The notes under the pieces were generated by a model. That model was not told where the DNA came from. It searched no databases and saw only the letters and a program-made list of their open reading frames with translations. Shown piece by piece: positions 61,558-64,000 of a stretch of DNA of 64,000 bases. The position numbers and the translations under genes are program-made. Position 1 is the stretch's first letter, and the number at the start of each line of letters is the position of its first letter. The stretch comes from Telmatospirillum siberiense (GTDB lineage Bacteria > Pseudomonadota > Alphaproteobacteria > Rhodospirillales > Magnetospirillaceae), in the NCBI RefSeq assembly GCF_002845745.1, contig NZ_PIUM01000019.1, forward strand, positions 49,930 to 113,929. Direction: 5' to 3'.

Positions 61558-62775
61558 CTAAAGCGCCTGACCTTTCAACAGCCGGGGCAACTCGCCCACC
61601 AGACCCATGGCGTGTCGCATGAAGAAGCGCTTCAGCGGGCCGGCGCGATTGACGGCGGCGAGACCGAAATCGCGGGCCACCCGGAGAGCCGGCCGTTCGT
61701 TGGAGAACAGCCTGACCAGGGCGTCGGTCAGCCCCAGCATCAATAGATTGTCGAAACGCCGCCAACGGGCATAGCGGGCCAGAACCGAACCATGGCCGAG
61801 ATCGAGGCCCAACCGTTTGGCGTCGACCAGCACTTCGGCGAGAGCGGCGACGTCGCGCAAACCCATGTTCATGCCCTGCCCGGCGACGGGATGCATGCCA
61901 TGCGCCGCGTCGCCTACCAGGACCAGGCGATGCGCGCTGTAGGCGTTGGCGAATTGCAGCGATAGAGGATAGGAGAACCTGGGGCCTTCGATCGCGATAT
62001 CGCCCAGGAAATCACCGAAGCGGCTGGACAGTTCGGCCAGGAAGGCGTCGTCGTCCTGTTTCAGGATGGCTGGGGCCAGATGGGACTTTTCCGTCCAGAC
62101 GACCGAGGACCGGTTACCCGGCAGCGGCAGGATGGCGAACGGTCCGGCGGGCAGGAAATGTTCATGGGCGGTGTTGCGATGGCTTCTGGAGTGCGCCACC
62201 GTGCAGACGATGGCCGTCTGGTCGTAGGCCCATTTGGTGACGCCGATTCCCGCCCCTTCCCTGGTCGGCGAGGCACGTCCGTCGGCGGCGACGACGAGAG
62301 CGGCGGAGAACCGGGTGCCGTCGGCAAGATGGGCGACCACGCCGCCGGCTTGCCGTTCCAGCGAGGTCAACCGGGCCGGAGCGAAGATCCGGACCCGCGG
62401 CAGTTCGGCGAGCCGATCGCGGATGGCCTTGCGGATGGCCCGGTTTTCGACGATCCAGCCGAAAGGCTCGTCGCCGATCGCCTGATGGTCATAATGCAGG
62501 AACAACGGCGAATGACCGTCGGAAACCCTGATCTGCTCGATCGCCGCGGCGGACGGCGCGATGGCCGGCCATAATCCGATGGCGGCCAGTGCCCGTTGGG
62601 GAGCCAGCGCGATGGCCGAGGCGCGGCCGTCGAAAGCCTGATCGACGGCAAGGTTCGGATTCTCGGAGTCAACGACGGCGACGGAAATTCCGGCCGATGC
62701 CAGCGCGACCGCCAGGGGTCCGCCGATCAGGCCGCCGCCGACGATGAGAACATCTATACGGATATCTTCTTTCAT
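61558..62775 (-). CDS. FAD-dependent ubiquinone-biosynthesis hydroxylase (UbiH/UbiF/COQ6 family)
   Basis: 405 residues. FAD-binding GxGxxG (VLIVGGGLIGGPLAVALASAGI), the conserved DG loop FDGRASAIALAPQ, the ribose-binding LVLVGDAAHGMHPVAGQGMNMGLRD and the UbiH-type EHFLPAGPFAILPLPGNRSSVVWTE. It hydroxylates the quinone ring precursor; which carbon (C1, C5 or C6) cannot be told from sequence. ATG at 62775 gives the normal N-terminus; the ribosome site is weak. Divergent from the glnK locus. Confidence 0.93.
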   Translation of the reverse strand: MKEDIRIDVLIVGGGLIGGPLAVALASAGISVAVVDSENPNLAVDQAFDGRASAIALAPQRALAAIGLWPAIAPSAAAIEQIRVSDGHSPLFLHYDHQAIGDEPFGWIVENRAIRKAIRDRLAELPRVRIFAPARLTSLERQAGGVVAHLADGTRFSAALVVAADGRASPTREGAGIGVTKWAYDQTAIVCTVAHSRSHRNTAHEHFLPAGPFAILPLPGNRSSVVWTEKSHLAPAILKQDDDAFLAELSSRFGDFLGDIAIEGPRFSYPLSLQFANAYSAHRLVLVGDAAHGMHPVAGQGMNMGLRDVAALAEVLVDAKRLGLDLGHGSVLARYARWRRFDNLLMLGLTDALVRLFSNERPALRVARDFGLAAVNRAGPLKRFFMRHAMGLVGELPRLLKGQAL

Positions 62776-63481
<706 letters not shown>

Positions 63482-63525
63482 CACGACCTCTTTACTCGGT
63501 TACTTCCTGTCTCCTCCCAAACTCG

Positions 63526-63558
63526 GCCCGGAAGGTACTGCCTTCCGGGCGTTTTTTT
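63526..63558 (+). terminator. Intrinsic terminator after glnK
   Basis: GCCCGGAAGG and CCTTCCGGGC form a perfect 10-bp stem around TACTG, followed by G and seven T. Strong rho-independent terminator between glnK and amtB. The rest of 63482-63813 has no gene. Confidence 0.92.
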
Positions 63559-63693
63559 GGGATCCGTCCACCCACACCCTTGCTTAAAAATGCGGCAGCG
63601 GCATGACGGTCATGCCTAATGCCGCATCATGAAAAGCGGTCGTCGCGGTCAAATTTCCCTTTTTTTTCAGAGAAATGGCTGACTTTCGCGGCT

Positions 63694-63708
63694 TGGCATG
63701 GTTCTTGT
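63694..63708 (+). promoter_or_regulatory. Sigma-54 promoter (-24/-12) of amtB
   Basis: TGGCATG-GTTC-TTGT matches the sigma-54 consensus with two substitutions and exact spacing. It is about 105 bp upstream of the amtB start and downstream of the glnK terminator, so amtB has an independent nitrogen-controlled promoter. Confidence 0.78.
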
Positions 63709-63813
63709 TACTGAGCGGGCAAGTCGCTGCGCCGAATGCGTCGGAAAAAGCTTACGCCGTTGGGCACCGCAGATGGCTCGAATGAACGTTTTTTGGGACC
63801 TTCGGGGGTGACC

Positions 63814-64000
63814 ATGAAGAGTATTACGAGGAGTTTGGTATTTGGCGGGAGCCTTGCGTTAGGGCTGACGGCGCTGGCGGGAGTTGGCGTTGCGCAGGAG
63901 GCTGCTCCTGCTGCGGACGCGGCGGCTGCGGCGCCTGTTTTGGACAAGGCGGACACGGCGTGGATGCTGACGTCGACGGCCTTGGTCCTTCTGATGACGA
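63814..64000 (+). CDS. amtB: Ammonium transporter AmtB, N-terminal fragment
   Basis: 62 codons before the window ends. A signal peptide (ITRSLVFGGSLALGLTALAGVGVA, cleavage near VAQ) is followed by an alanine-rich linker and KADTAWMLTSTALVLLMT, the conserved first membrane helix of Amt proteins. It would be an inner-membrane ammonium channel gated by GlnK. GGGGG precedes the ATG at 63814. Partial only because of the window edge. Confidence 0.93.
   Translation, partial: MKSITRSLVFGGSLALGLTALAGVGVAQEAAPAADAAAAAPVLDKADTAWMLTSTALVLLMT

Overview
The window is a GC-rich chromosomal segment, dense with genes on both strands. It looks like an alphaproteobacterium of the Rhodospirillales (Magnetospirillum/Telmatospirillum-like). 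This is inferred from the conserved block tRNA-Gly / CnoX co-chaperone / LON-domain protein / Trm112 / DUF971, from the UbiH-family monooxygenase beside a sigma-54-type glnK-amtB locus, and from overall codon use. No rRNA, CRISPR array, intact insertion sequence or integrase was seen.

Region 1 (1-12.5 kb) holds two tripartite RND efflux systems. The first (minus strand, outer-membrane gene first, inner-membrane pump cut by the window edge) is divergent from a TetR regulator. The second (plus strand, adaptor-pump-outer membrane factor) is divergent from a HxlR regulator. A large DUF4118-PAS-PAS-GGDEF-EAL protein lies between them. Region 2 (12.5-26.7 kb) is mixed: a cold-shock protein and a 42-aa basic protein, a transglutaminase, a YbaK-type deacylase, a NicO/DUF1007 metal-transport pair, a class A acid phosphatase with an altered catalytic motif, a chemoreceptor, a Tat-exported MmgE/PrpD protein, msrBA, qorB with a divergent HxlR regulator, an Old Yellow Enzyme (OYE) next to an ArsR regulator, and a tandem HD / HD-GYP protein.

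Region 3 (26.9-33.0 kb) is a five-gene peptide/nickel-type ABC importer with a terminal AraC regulator. Region 4 (33-41 kb) has intergenic repeats, a TSUP permease, a second OYE with a divergent HxlR regulator, a 1176-residue FIST-PAS histidine kinase and a PrpF isomerase. Region 5 (41-46.4 kb) looks accessory: an AT-rich gap with a small membrane protein and 76-bp direct repeats, a MipA/OmpV porin-like protein, a helix-turn-helix (HTH)-citrate synthase divergent from a CoA-transferase across a perfect palindrome, an exported SnoaL-like protein and a truncated GNAT toxin. It stops at the 3' side of tRNA-Gly.

Region 6 (46.5-49 kb) is housekeeping. Region 7 (49.2-60.7 kb) is a catabolic module: a HyuA-HyuB-type 5-oxoprolinase, a divergent LysR regulator, a complete LIV-type ABC importer, a DUF1445 protein (D-glutamate cyclase / YcsI family) and a BASS-like permease. 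It is plausibly for uptake and use of 5-oxoproline, D-glutamate or a related lactam. Region 8 (60.7-64 kb) has two small or regulatory proteins, the UbiH-family gene, and glnK and amtB, each preceded by a sigma-54 -24/-12 element.

A recurring theme is electrophile and oxidant defence: three HxlR regulators with N-terminal cysteines, QorB, two OYEs, both methionine sulfoxide reductases and two RND pumps.
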